Shown here piece after piece: positions 8,811 through 16,881 of a stretch of 43,923 bases of DNA. Both the position numbers and the translations under genes were made by a program. The notes below the pieces were generated by a model. That model worked only from the letters and a program-made list of their open reading frames with translations, made no database searches and was not told the DNA's origin. Each line of letters begins with the position of its first letter. Within the stretch, counting starts at the first letter, position 1. The stretch is from the NCBI GenBank assembly GCA_002309575.1, contig DBXP01000038.1, positions 1 to 43,923 of the forward strand, in the 5' to 3' direction. The stretch is from a bacterium UBP6_UBA1209. Lineage in GTDB: Bacteria; UBP6; UBA1177.

Positions 8811-10703
8811 ATGAAAAAGATAATCTCTATCTTTGTGCTCTTTTTAACGAGTTTTGCACTTGCGGCGCAGGAGGCTCCCGAATCCGATGCCGGTCAGACC
8901 GCAGAAAATCCTGAGGCTGCAGGAACTGCCGAACCCGCGCCTGTCCAGAACGACAGCGACAAGATCGTGATGTCGAAGGAGGAGCTCTCGAAACTCATCC
9001 GTCAAACGGTTGACGAGGAGCTCGCAAAACGTGACGCCGAAGCGAAAAAGGCCGAGGAGGCCCGCATGGCGGAAGAGGCTCAAAAGGCGGAAGAGGCTCA
9101 AAAAGCCGAGGCTGAGAAACCGGCGGAAGAGACAGAAAAAGATGGAAAACAGGAAGCCGAGCCCGAAGACAGGTACGACGGCAACGGCCTCATCCAGACA
9201 AGCTACACGAAAAGCAGCATCTCCTTCATCATGGGCGATGACAACCTTCGCGACAATTCGCAGTATTCACCGAAGTGGGATATCGGCTCGCGCTACGAGT
9301 ACGAAGATTTTGCCGACAGGGTCTACGGGTACTCCAACAACGTAAAAAGCTCGACAAAGCTTTCGCTTTTCCACGAAGAGAAGGGCTTTCTCCCCTACCT
9401 GACGGCAAGGATGTCGCTTTCGTTCGCAATGTACAACTCGGTCGATTCGCTTTCCGACAAGCTGATCACCTCACTCAAGGAGGACAGATCCTTCCTTGAG
9501 ATCGACTTCCGCCACCCGTCGAAAAACAGATTCAACATCACGCTCTATCCATACAACGCGGACAACATCGCGATAGGCACCTTCCGCGGACTCAGATGGG
9601 GAGCAAACGCATCGGTATGGCCGCAGAGCGACTCTTCGCCGGTGCCCGGATTCCAGGTCCTTTACGGCTACAGCGACTTTTCGGTCTACTTCGGCTTCAA
9701 GGCCCACGCGCAGTCGAAAACCGATAAGCTTTCGACCGAGATCGTACCCAAGGAGACGGTTTACGGATATTTCGGAGGTCTCACCTACAACGCGAAGCAC
9801 ATCAACAATACCAAACACAACGTCCGCGCAAGCATCCAAGGCGCCTTCATCGACAAGGGCGACAACGTGAACATCGCCGAGCACCTGCTCAGTAACGGAG
9901 CAGACGACTCGATCATCTCTTACGGCATCGACGCCTTCATCGACTACAACTACGGTTCGAGGTTCGGCGACCCGCTCGGGATCAACTCGTATGCTGACGG
10001 AACGTGGGTCTCGCCCGACTATACATCGGATTTTTCATGGAGGATCAGAGCAGAATACCTCTTCCAGAACGAAAGACTTCAGAATGCGGACTACCTCTCT
10101 GTCCTGACGGAAGATGACAACACCTCGATCACGGCTGACTACTTCGGTCACGGTGCTGCTGTTGACCTCGGCTTCCGCTGGAAAGGGCTCCGCGCACTCT
10201 TCATGTACAGCTTCAGGAACCTCGCCTTCATGTCGTTCGACGCTCCCGGCGTAACGCCGTGGAACACCATTCCGAAGGATGCCGACCAGAGCCCGGAGCA
10301 CCTTTTCATGCTCACCGCAGACTACTTCTTCTACAACTTTTGGATCGGCGCGAGCTTCGGCTACAAAATCCCGGCGACCTACACGGTTTACGATGCAAAC
10401 GGTCACAAAAATACGATGGTCATCCGCGAAAGACTCTCGACGGACGCTGTCAGCGACGCCTTCGACAGAACGCGTGAGATGCTTCCGGCCGGAGAGAGCG
10501 CTTCAAATATTTACTTCATCAAGGCCAACCTCAAGTACCAGTTCAGCAGCTCCTTCACGGCGATGCTCGAGTACGGCTACACCTACGACCACAACAGGCA
10601 GAAGATGGTCGCACAGGATGACGGAACATACAAAAGCGAATTCGACGACGACAATGTAACTCACATCCACTCGCTCATGTTCCTTGTTGAGGGAAGATTC
10701 TGA
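8811..10703 (+). CDS. Outer-membrane beta-barrel protein with N-terminal Glu/Ala coiled-coil segment
   Basis: 630 residues. The start at 8811 is chosen over an upstream in-frame GTG (8799) because GAGG sits 6 bases before it and the product then begins with a normal signal peptide (MKKIISIFVLFLTSFALAAQ). Residues about 25-120 are low complexity and charged, with AEEAQKAEEAQKAEAEK-type repeats that are likely helical and periplasmic. Residues 120-630 have the alternating aromatic/polar pattern of a large beta-barrel (SLSFAMYNS, RFNITLYPYNADNIAIGTFRGLRWG, VYFGFKAHAQ, ANLKYQFSSSFTAMLEYGYTY) and end in LVEGRF, a terminal Phe that suits BAM insertion. The helical segment could span the periplasm or bind peptidoglycan. 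No substrate can be read from the sequence. It is probably co-transcribed with the lipoprotein before it. Confidence 0.8.
   Translation: MKKIISIFVLFLTSFALAAQEAPESDAGQTAENPEAAGTAEPAPVQNDSDKIVMSKEELSKLIRQTVDEELAKRDAEAKKAEEARMAEEAQKAEEAQKAEAEKPAEETEKDGKQEAEPEDRYDGNGLIQTSYTKSSISFIMGDDNLRDNSQYSPKWDIGSRYEYEDFADRVYGYSNNVKSSTKLSLFHEEKGFLPYLTARMSLSFAMYNSVDSLSDKLITSLKEDRSFLEIDFRHPSKNRFNITLYPYNADNIAIGTFRGLRWGANASVWPQSDSSPVPGFQVLYGYSDFSVYFGFKAHAQSKTDKLSTEIVPKETVYGYFGGLTYNAKHINNTKHNVRASIQGAFIDKGDNVNIAEHLLSNGADDSIISYGIDAFIDYNYGSRFGDPLGINSYADGTWVSPDYTSDFSWRIRAEYLFQNERLQNADYLSVLTEDDNTSITADYFGHGAAVDLGFRWKGLRALFMYSFRNLAFMSFDAPGVTPWNTIPKDADQSPEHLFMLTADYFFYNFWIGASFGYKIPATYTVYDANGHKNTMVIRERLSTDAVSDAFDRTREMLPAGESASNIYFIKANLKYQFSSSFTAMLEYGYTYDHNRQKMVAQDDGTYKSEFDDDNVTHIHSLMFLVEGRF
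9067..9102 (+). repeat. Tandem 18-base repeat in the barrel protein's helical linker
   Basis: Two near-identical 18-base units (GCGGAAGAGGCTCAAAAG and GCGGAAGAGGCTCAAAAA) encode consecutive AEEAQK hexapeptides. A third, diverged unit precedes them. This is consistent with slippage growth of a charged helical linker. Confidence 0.7.
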
Positions 10704-10728
10704 TTTTAACTGATTTCGGAGATAATTT

Positions 10729-11313
10729 ATGGTTCAGGTAGACAAGATCCTCAAAGAAATCAACCTAAAACTGGTTTACTACGGGGCAGGATTATCGGGA
10801 AAGACAACGAATGTCGAGTACATTTACAACCACACGCTGCCGGAGATCCGCGGCAAGCTGGTCTCAATAAAGACAGATACCGACAGAACGCTCTTTTTTG
10901 ACTTTCTGCCGCTCGATCTTGGAACGATCCGCGGCATGAGGCTGCGCATACATCTCTACTCGGTCGCAGGCCAGGTCTTTTACGACGCCTCAAGAAAGCT
11001 TGTCCTGAGCGGCTGCGACGGCATCGTTTTTGTCGTCGATTCGCAAAGAGAGTGCATGGACGCGAATTTGGAAAGTATGGAGAATCTCAAGCAGAATATG
11101 CTTCTGAACTCGCTCACGCTAAGCAAGACCCCGCTTGTCCTGCAGTACAACAAAAGCGACCTGCAGAATATCCTGCAGCCGGCAGAACTTCGGGAGATCT
11201 TCAACCCCAAGCAGCTTTACCCCGAATTTTTTGCAACAGCGTCGAAGGGTATAGGCGTCTTTGACACCTTCAAGTGCCTTGTAAAGAATGTTATGAGAAC
11301 GACAAAGTTCTAA
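10729..11313 (+). CDS. mglA: MglA-family Ras-like small GTPase
   Basis: 194 residues, the normal length for MglA. The P-loop is GAGLSGKTT (19-27), the switch region includes TLFFDFLPLDLG (54-65), and the NKxD specificity motif is NKSD (141-144). The block HLYSVAGQVFYDASRKL (75-91) corresponds to the MglA signature TVPGQVFYDASRKL. As in MglA, the usual Asp of the DxxG motif is absent; here it is Ser78, where Myxococcus MglA has Thr78. In Myxococcus, MglA-GTP sets the polarity of both motility systems and engages the Agl/Glt machine. No MglB-type GAP gene is in the window. GGAG precedes the ATG, and the next gene starts one base after the stop. The family assignment is firm; involvement with the envelope machine further along is inference. 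Confidence 0.92.
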   Translation: MVQVDKILKEINLKLVYYGAGLSGKTTNVEYIYNHTLPEIRGKLVSIKTDTDRTLFFDFLPLDLGTIRGMRLRIHLYSVAGQVFYDASRKLVLSGCDGIVFVVDSQRECMDANLESMENLKQNMLLNSLTLSKTPLVLQYNKSDLQNILQPAELREIFNPKQLYPEFFATASKGIGVFDTFKCLVKNVMRTTKF

Positions 11314-11314
11314 A

Positions 11315-12451
11315 ATGGACAAAATCACGCTGAGAGAAAAGTTCTTCTACTTCTTTTTCGACAAAAAGGGGTGGATCCCCCTGATGGTCCTGGCGCTCTT
11401 CTTCTTCCTGCTGAAGGCTGCGCCGACCGTCATGACGATTTTGATCCTCTCGTTCTTCATCGCCTACGCCATCGAGCCTCTGGTCAACTTCTTCTCATCG
11501 AAAGTAAAGCTACCCAGAGCGATAATGACCGCCTTCGTCCTGTTTTTGCTCGTTCTTGCCCTCTTGCTTCTCGGGCTGATCATCGTGCCGGGCATAATCG
11601 AGCAGCTGATGCGCTTCGACTGGAGCGCAAGCATCGCCTCGCTTTGGGATTGGATCAACGGCCAGGCGGCAAGGTTCGACATCGATCTCCAGCAATACTA
11701 CAAAAAGGAAGAGCTCCTGAGCATCGTTGAATCACACGGCAAGGAGATTTTTTCATCGGCGTCATCGGTTGTTGGCAGCCTTGTGGAACAGACGTTTTCG
11801 CTTGCTTCACTCGCCCTCGACCTGCTGATTCTGGTTGTCGTGACCTTCTTCATCAGCTCCCGATACTCGGAGATGAAGGCAAAAATAGCCCAGTTCATAC
11901 CGCCGAACAAAAAGAAAAGCGTCGATTTCTGGCTCGATAAGATCGACAGAGTCCTTGCAGGCTTTATCCGCGGGCAGCTGATCGTCTGCTTCATTCTGGG
12001 CTCGCTCTACGCGCTCGGTCTTACGATTGCCGGCATCGAAAACGCCTTCAGTCTGGGAATGATGATAGGGATCCTCTGCTTTGTCCCCTATGTCGGACTC
12101 TTTACCGGGATCTCGGTTACGCTTGTTCTTGCGGCTCTGACTTCGGGAGCCTTTGCAGCTCTCAAAGTTCTCATCGTCTTCACGATAATCCAGATCTGCG
12201 ACACGATCTTCATCACTCCGAACATCGTAGGCAAAAAGGTCGGTATGCACCCTGTCCTGGTGATCATCGCAATTTTCGGAAGTGCCGAAATAGGCGGGAT
12301 CCTCGGTGTTTTGACCGCGGTTCCGACCTTCGCGATAATTTGTCTCGTAGCCTCCGAAATTGCCAAGAAATACAAGGATTCCGAGTTTTTTAAGGGTGAA
12401 AGTCTTGTACCGGAAAGAAAAGAAGAAACCACAGAGGTGAGGGACTCTTAA
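11315..12451 (+). CDS. AI-2E family (PerM/YdiK-type) permease
   Basis: 378 residues with about eight hydrophobic segments. The N-terminal pair (about 20-45 and 65-90), the long periplasmic or amphipathic stretch, and the C-terminal block QLIVCFILGSLYALGLTIAG, followed by MMIGILCFVPYVGLFTGIS and ITPNIVGKKVGMHPV, match the AI-2E transporter family (UPF0118). Members include autoinducer-2 exporters and Na+/H+ antiporters, so the substrate cannot be assigned. The ATG lies one base after the mglA stop, implying translational coupling. The stop codon overlaps the stop of the convergent RNase D-like gene. Confidence 0.9.
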   Translation: MDKITLREKFFYFFFDKKGWIPLMVLALFFFLLKAAPTVMTILILSFFIAYAIEPLVNFFSSKVKLPRAIMTAFVLFLLVLALLLLGLIIVPGIIEQLMRFDWSASIASLWDWINGQAARFDIDLQQYYKKEELLSIVESHGKEIFSSASSVVGSLVEQTFSLASLALDLLILVVVTFFISSRYSEMKAKIAQFIPPNKKKSVDFWLDKIDRVLAGFIRGQLIVCFILGSLYALGLTIAGIENAFSLGMMIGILCFVPYVGLFTGISVTLVLAALTSGAFAALKVLIVFTIIQICDTIFITPNIVGKKVGMHPVLVIIAIFGSAEIGGILGVLTAVPTFAIICLVASEIAKKYKDSEFFKGESLVPERKEETTEVRDS

Positions 12452-13392
12452 TCGGATCCGCCTTCCGGCTTCTGTCTTTCAAAAACAGCCCAGAACCTGT
12501 CGACAGCAGCATTGGAAATCTTTTTGTTTGCACGGCGCAGACGGATGCAAAGCTCCTCTTTCGTCTTAGGACGCCTCTTTGCCAGATCAGTGACGACCTG
12601 TTTCTGCAGGAAAAAGCCGACCGGGATATTCAGCGATCTTGCCAGCTCATCGCGAAGCTTCCAAAGCGCGGCGGCATATCTTTTTTCGGTGGAGCTGAGC
12701 ATCGACCAGAACGGCGGACGGTGGACTTTGTCGACTCTCGTCTTCTCACGGGACTGTGCGCAGGCTCTTTTGAACTCCCCGATATTTCCATTCGGGTTCT
12801 TTCCGAGAAACTCTTCGCACAGCAGCTGTTTCAGTTCGATCAGATAGCAGACATCCAGAAGCGCGTACTCAAGATTCTCCGGAGCGACCGGACGCTTAAG
12901 CCAGTTTGTACGCTGGTTTTTCTTCTTGTTTATTTCGACTATGATCCCGAGGTAGTTTTCGATCATTTTGTAGAGATTACCGATGAATCCGAGCTGGCCT
13001 GCGAACAGGAACAGGTCAAAGACATTGCTGATCTCGAAGCCGTACATCTTTTTTACAATGGAATAATCTCCCCTGGCATCGAACCACACCTTTTCGACAG
13101 GACTCTCAAAGAAAAGACGCAGCCCGTCCGGCGTGACCTGGCTGCTCAAAGGGTCAATTATGTAAAAATCGGTTCCGTCATGGATCTGGATCAGCCCGAG
13201 ATGACTTCCGTAGCTGTGAAAATTGCAGTCATATTCGGTATCGACAGCTATCTCGCTCAGGCCGGACCATTTTCTGCAACAATCTTCGATCTGAGCGTCG
13301 CTTTCGATCTTAAGGTAGGATTTGACCAGCCTGGATTTCAGCCCGATCCGCTGCAAGGTGGCGGGAGTAGCGTTATCTGAAGACATACACAT
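12448..13392 (-). CDS. RNase D-like 3'-5' exonuclease with HRDC domain
   Basis: 314 residues from the ATG at 13392. The DEDDy catalytic set is complete: IAVDTEYD (D51, E53), VWFDARGDYSIVKKMYG (the second conserved Asp) and YALLDVCYL (Tyr and final Asp). A C-terminal HRDC-type helical domain follows (LWKLRDELARSLNIPVGFFL...KTKEELCIRL). RNase D trims the 3' ends of tRNA and other stable RNAs. The start was chosen because a 30-residue upstream extension would lie wholly within the Smr gene and has no recognisable homology; a second ATG at 13386 is also possible. The first bases overlap the end of the Smr gene, so translation is probably coupled. The 3' end meets the permease gene head-on in a shared TTAA. 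Confidence 0.88.
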   Translation of the reverse strand: MCMSSDNATPATLQRIGLKSRLVKSYLKIESDAQIEDCCRKWSGLSEIAVDTEYDCNFHSYGSHLGLIQIHDGTDFYIIDPLSSQVTPDGLRLFFESPVEKVWFDARGDYSIVKKMYGFEISNVFDLFLFAGQLGFIGNLYKMIENYLGIIVEINKKKNQRTNWLKRPVAPENLEYALLDVCYLIELKQLLCEEFLGKNPNGNIGEFKRACAQSREKTRVDKVHRPPFWSMLSSTEKRYAAALWKLRDELARSLNIPVGFFLQKQVVTDLAKRRPKTKEELCIRLRRANKKISNAAVDRFWAVFERQKPEGGSD

Positions 13393-13837
13393 ACCCGGAA
13401 TCCTCGATCCTGCTCTTTTCCCACGTGAATTTGGAAATCGCGTGCGCCGCCTTGAATTCAGCCAGAAGATCGTTGACGGCAAGCGGAAGGACCGCCCCGA
13501 ATTTAGAGTGGATCCCCTTCCCCGTAATGATCTTCAGCATCGAAATATTCAGGCGGAACATATCGCGGACCGCCGATTTGACAAGATCCTCCGCCTCCTC
13601 CTTTAAAAGCCCGTGGAGATCGATCTCTTTGATTTTTGGTTTGGCGAAAAGCTCCTTCTGAGCCTCCGGAGAAGACTCCTTCTCGTGCAGATGGACATCA
13701 AAATCTATGTCGGAATATTCGTCCAGAAGAGATGCAAAATCCTCCCCTGGTTCAGGCGCTTTCTTTTGCGACTGGCAGAAAAGCCTCTCGAACTCACTGG
13801 GATCGATATTAGGTAACTTGTTTGATTTTTTAGACAT
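13373..13837 (-). CDS. Smr-domain protein
   Basis: 154 residues. The C-terminal half has the Smr (small MutS-related) signature: EIDLHGLLKEEAEDLV (DLHG at 73-76) and IITGKGIHSKFG (GKGxHS at 106-111). The N-terminal part is acidic and probably disordered. Stand-alone Smr proteins such as SmrB cleave mRNA at collided ribosomes; other Smr domains nick DNA. The neighbouring RNase D-like gene, whose start overlaps this gene's end, slightly favours a role in RNA processing, but that is inference. AGGAG precedes the ATG at a normal distance, and the NAD kinase gene ends 7 bases upstream. Confidence 0.88.
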   Translation of the reverse strand: MSKKSNKLPNIDPSEFERLFCQSQKKAPEPGEDFASLLDEYSDIDFDVHLHEKESSPEAQKELFAKPKIKEIDLHGLLKEEAEDLVKSAVRDMFRLNISMLKIITGKGIHSKFGAVLPLAVNDLLAEFKAAHAISKFTWEKSRIEDSGYVYVFR

Positions 13838-13844
13838 TTTTCTC

Positions 13845-14675
13845 CTAAAGTCTCTTCCCGAGATGCAGTCTTTCGGAAAGGATATTAAAAAAGTTCCGTT
13901 TCGGGTTTATAACCGTTTCGAGCGGAACAGGATTCTTGCGGATAACGACCACATCGTTTTCAAAAACCTCGATCGTATTGTTTCCGTCACATGTCAGGAC
14001 ACCCTTCACGCACTCCTTCGCAGTGACCCTGATCTCGCCCTCCGCCGGCACGACAATCGGACGATGCGTCAGAGCGTGCGGGGAGATCGCATTGATGACA
14101 AAAGCCGCATCAGTCGGGTATATGATCGGTCCGTTGCAGGAGAGATTGTAGGCTGTAGACCCTGTCGGAGTGGCGACGATCAGCCCGTCACCCTTCCAGA
14201 ACGGCATCTCCTCGCTGTCGTACTCTATTCCGAGAAGGAGCATCGGGTTCCGCATGTCTCGGTGGATCGTCACTTCATTCAATGCCGTAAAACGAAAGAT
14301 TTCGGCCTCAGAGCGAAAAACAGAGACATCCATCATCATCCTTTCTCTCACATCGAAATTTCCCCTTAAAACCGAAGATATCAGTTCCCGTTCATCTGGA
14401 TTGATCTCCGCAAGGAAGCCGAGGTGACCGACATTTATCCCGGCGATCGGGATCCGGTGCGCAAAGGCTATAGCTGCACATGAGAGAAAAGTACCGTCAC
14501 CGCCGACGGCAACTGCAAGAGTCCCGGGATCTATATCCTGCACATCCCCGGTAACGGAGCCCCCGCGTTTCCCGCACTCTTCAATGATAAAATCACGGAT
14601 CTCAGCCTGCTCGGAGACACGCTTGCCGTCATTCCGGAAATAGAGAAAAACTTTTGAAATTTCATTTGATTTCAT
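13845..14675 (-). CDS. nadK: NAD kinase
   Basis: 276 residues, typical for bacterial NAD kinase, which phosphorylates NAD to NADP with ATP or polyphosphate. The GGDG motif is in VAVGGDGTFL (58-61). The next conserved blocks are IAGINVGHLGFLAEI, NEVTIHRD, and DGLIVATPTGSTAYNLSCNGPII, all in the expected order. GAGGAAAA precedes the ATG. The start overlaps the end of the Hsp33 gene by 14 bases, so the two are very likely translated together. A shared mRNA with a redox-regulated chaperone fits a role in supplying NADPH under oxidative stress, but this is inference from context. Confidence 0.95.
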   Translation of the reverse strand: MKSNEISKVFLYFRNDGKRVSEQAEIRDFIIEECGKRGGSVTGDVQDIDPGTLAVAVGGDGTFLSCAAIAFAHRIPIAGINVGHLGFLAEINPDERELISSVLRGNFDVRERMMMDVSVFRSEAEIFRFTALNEVTIHRDMRNPMLLLGIEYDSEEMPFWKGDGLIVATPTGSTAYNLSCNGPIIYPTDAAFVINAISPHALTHRPIVVPAEGEIRVTAKECVKGVLTCDGNNTIEVFENDVVVIRKNPVPLETVINPKRNFFNILSERLHLGKRL

Positions 14676-15375
14676 TTTTCCTCAATTCATATTTCATCCC
14701 GCAGCGCGGACACTCTACCATTACAGTTTTGCTTTTTTCGAACAAAAAATCCCTGTCAGCCTTCGAAATCCCCGAAAAAACAGAGGCTACACGCTCCTTT
14801 GTACAGCCGCATCTGAAGGTCAGCGGGATCCTGAACATATCATCGCATTCGCCCGCATCTTCGCCGGAATATTTCAGCCGAAGCTCTTCTCCCGAAGCCT
14901 CGATGCGGTAATCGGAAAAGCCGTTATCGTGCAGATGCTTTACAAAAAGGTGCCTGATCATATCGCCAGAAGAAAGGTTTTCAATACAGTCAAAAGTTGA
15001 AACAGCGTTCAGATTAAGCCTTTGAGAAACGCTCTGGAGGGCCAGACGCGGTGTTTTCTCATAAACATCAGGCTGCCATAAGTGAGACCTCGCAACAAAG
15101 CTCCTGGTCGAGGCGTCGAAGGCGGCAAAGACTTTACGAAAACTCTCCGGGAGAGAGAGCGTCCATGCAAAAAAGCCGTCGTCAGGCATAAACGCCATAT
15201 AAAGCGCTCCCAATGAAATCAGCAGCTTGACGTCGTCAAAAAACTCTTTTGGAATTGTTTCGACCGGATGTTCCACATAAAAATCGAGAAACGCACCCAT
15301 CAAATCGACCGTATTGACGCTTGAATAGAGGATCTCTCCGGAACTGAGTCCTATCGTAACGCATGGCTTTGCCAT
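14662..15375 (-). CDS. hslO: Hsp33-family redox-regulated chaperone, divergent N-terminus
   Basis: 237 residues, somewhat shorter than E. coli Hsp33 (about 290). The C-terminal zinc redox switch is intact: C189-G-C191 and C222-P-R-C225, in the family pattern CxCTKERV...ECPRCGMKY. Upstream, the N-terminal domain keeps the overall pattern (short opening strand, QSVSQRLNLNAVSTFDCIENL helix region) but is diverged from well-known members. Hsp33 holds unfolding proteins when oxidation releases its zinc. The start ATG overlaps the stop of the kinase gene in a TAATG, a classic coupling arrangement. The assignment rests mainly on the C-terminal Cys domain. Confidence 0.85.
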   Translation of the reverse strand: MAKPCVTIGLSSGEILYSSVNTVDLMGAFLDFYVEHPVETIPKEFFDDVKLLISLGALYMAFMPDDGFFAWTLSLPESFRKVFAAFDASTRSFVARSHLWQPDVYEKTPRLALQSVSQRLNLNAVSTFDCIENLSSGDMIRHLFVKHLHDNGFSDYRIEASGEELRLKYSGEDAGECDDMFRIPLTFRCGCTKERVASVFSGISKADRDFLFEKSKTVMVECPRCGMKYELRKNEIK

Positions 15376-16769
15376 TATTCGTCCCGCTTCTGCAAAACCA
15401 TGTTGACATACCTGTTTTCGAGAGTCGGCGTGAATTTTACACCGCCGTTGAGATCCCCCTTTTTGAACTCGATGATGTACTCCTTGCCTATTTCAAGCAG
15501 AAGCTCTGTGCTGGTCACTTTACCGGTAAATTCGCCGTCCAGATAGATCTCGGCGCCGGCCGGATCCGAAAAGATCGCAACTGTAACCGTTTTTACATCA
15601 GGATCGATAAAGGAGAATTTGACCAAAGCCAGTATTGCGAGAAGCCCTACAAAGATGCCGCTTCCGAGCAGAATCAGAAAGGTGTTTTTCCTCTTTTTTT
15701 CGTTGTTTTCCTTATGCTCGACCTCCTCCTGACTCTTCTTTTTCTGTTTCTGGTCGAGCTCTTCGAATTCGCCGATATCGTTGAAAAGTTCATCCATCAG
15801 ATACTCAGTCTGAGCCTGCTCGATAAGCTTTGTGATCTTGATAAAGTGCGCGGGGAAGAGCTTTTTCACATAGGAATAGAGCATCTCCTTCGAAGGATCG
15901 AATTCAAGAGAATTGTAAATCTGCATTATATCATCACGCATCTCGGCTGCAGTTGAATAGCGCAGATCCGGATCCTGGGCCAGCGCCTTCGAAACGATCG
16001 CGCTAAGACGCGGATCTATATCCGGCAAAAGCCACTCGATAGGCGTAATTTCTGAATTGACAATGGCATTTATGATCGCCGCATCACTTTCAAGCTGCTT
16101 GAAAAGAGGTTTTCCCGTCAGCATCTCGTAAAGGATTATTCCGACCGAAAAGATATCGCTGCGGCGGTCTACCTGCTCCTCTCTGCACTGTTCCGGGGAA
16201 AGATAGGCATATGTCCCGCGTATCCCGGCCGACTGCTTTGCCCCCTTTGAACCGGAATGCGTTTGAGAAATACCGAAATCCACGATTTTGATCTTACCGT
16301 CGTAGGAGATCAGAATGTTGTTAGGGTTCATATCCATATGGATGATATTCAGCGGTTCTCCGTCAATTCCGCAGGCATTGTGGGCATGATCCAGCCCCGC
16401 CAGGACACCGAGCATGACCTCAAGCGTAAGGCTGAGAGGCATTTTCTCGCCCTTTTCGGCAAGCTTTTTCAGAATTGAGCCGAGATCCTGGCCGAAAACG
16501 AACTCCATGGCGATGAAATACTGTTCATCGAACTTGCCGAAATCGTAAATTTTAACGATATTCTCGTGATTCAGGTTACATATATTTTTTGCCTCGGCAA
16601 GGAACATTTCGATAAATACAGGATCCGACGAATGCTGCTTTTTGATTTTTTTAATGGCAATCGGCATCGAATTTGCAGGCGAATTGACATGCTTGGCAAG
16701 AAAAATATCAGCCATACCGCCTGAAGCAATCTTTGAAACCAGCTGGTAGTTGTCATACCTTTCAAGCAT
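15375..16769 (-). CDS. Membrane-anchored Ser/Thr protein kinase with PEGA domain
   Basis: 464 residues from the ATG at 16769, which has GGAGGG 6 bases upstream; a longer reading from 16808 lacks this. The Hanks-type kinase domain (about 7-280) has a Gly loop IASGGMADIF, VAIK-type Lys40, Glu59, the DFG motif (164-166) and a GTYAYLSPEQ activation/APE region. The catalytic loop reads HMDMNPNN (144-151). The base Asp146 is kept, but the HRD Arg is Met and the usual Lys is Asn; the missing Arg means activation-loop phosphorylation may not be needed. A transmembrane helix lies at about 362-386. A PEGA domain follows outside the membrane (FSDPAGAEIYLDGEFTGK), a module linked to surface layers. The stop overlaps the hslO start. 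Confidence 0.92.
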   Translation of the reverse strand: MLERYDNYQLVSKIASGGMADIFLAKHVNSPANSMPIAIKKIKKQHSSDPVFIEMFLAEAKNICNLNHENIVKIYDFGKFDEQYFIAMEFVFGQDLGSILKKLAEKGEKMPLSLTLEVMLGVLAGLDHAHNACGIDGEPLNIIHMDMNPNNILISYDGKIKIVDFGISQTHSGSKGAKQSAGIRGTYAYLSPEQCREEQVDRRSDIFSVGIILYEMLTGKPLFKQLESDAAIINAIVNSEITPIEWLLPDIDPRLSAIVSKALAQDPDLRYSTAAEMRDDIMQIYNSLEFDPSKEMLYSYVKKLFPAHFIKITKLIEQAQTEYLMDELFNDIGEFEELDQKQKKKSQEEVEHKENNEKKRKNTFLILLGSGIFVGLLAILALVKFSFIDPDVKTVTVAIFSDPAGAEIYLDGEFTGKVTSTELLLEIGKEYIIEFKKGDLNGGVKFTPTLENRYVNMVLQKRDE

Positions 16770-16881
16770 AAATACCCTCCGTGCCGACTTGAAACCATAT
16801 CGAAACAAAAAGCTATATGATTCTGTAAATTATTGCGGAAAAAACAAAAAAAATGTTGGGAAGAAAAATAAAGTGACTGAA

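Noticed and set aside
12721..13380. Plus-strand open frame opposite the RNase D-like gene
   Set aside because: The opposite strand has the full DEDDy motif set; the plus frame shows no recognisable features.
13393..13482. N-terminal extension of the RNase D-like protein by 30 residues
   Set aside because: It lies entirely within the Smr gene in another frame and has no homology-like sequence; ATG at 13392 is a better start.
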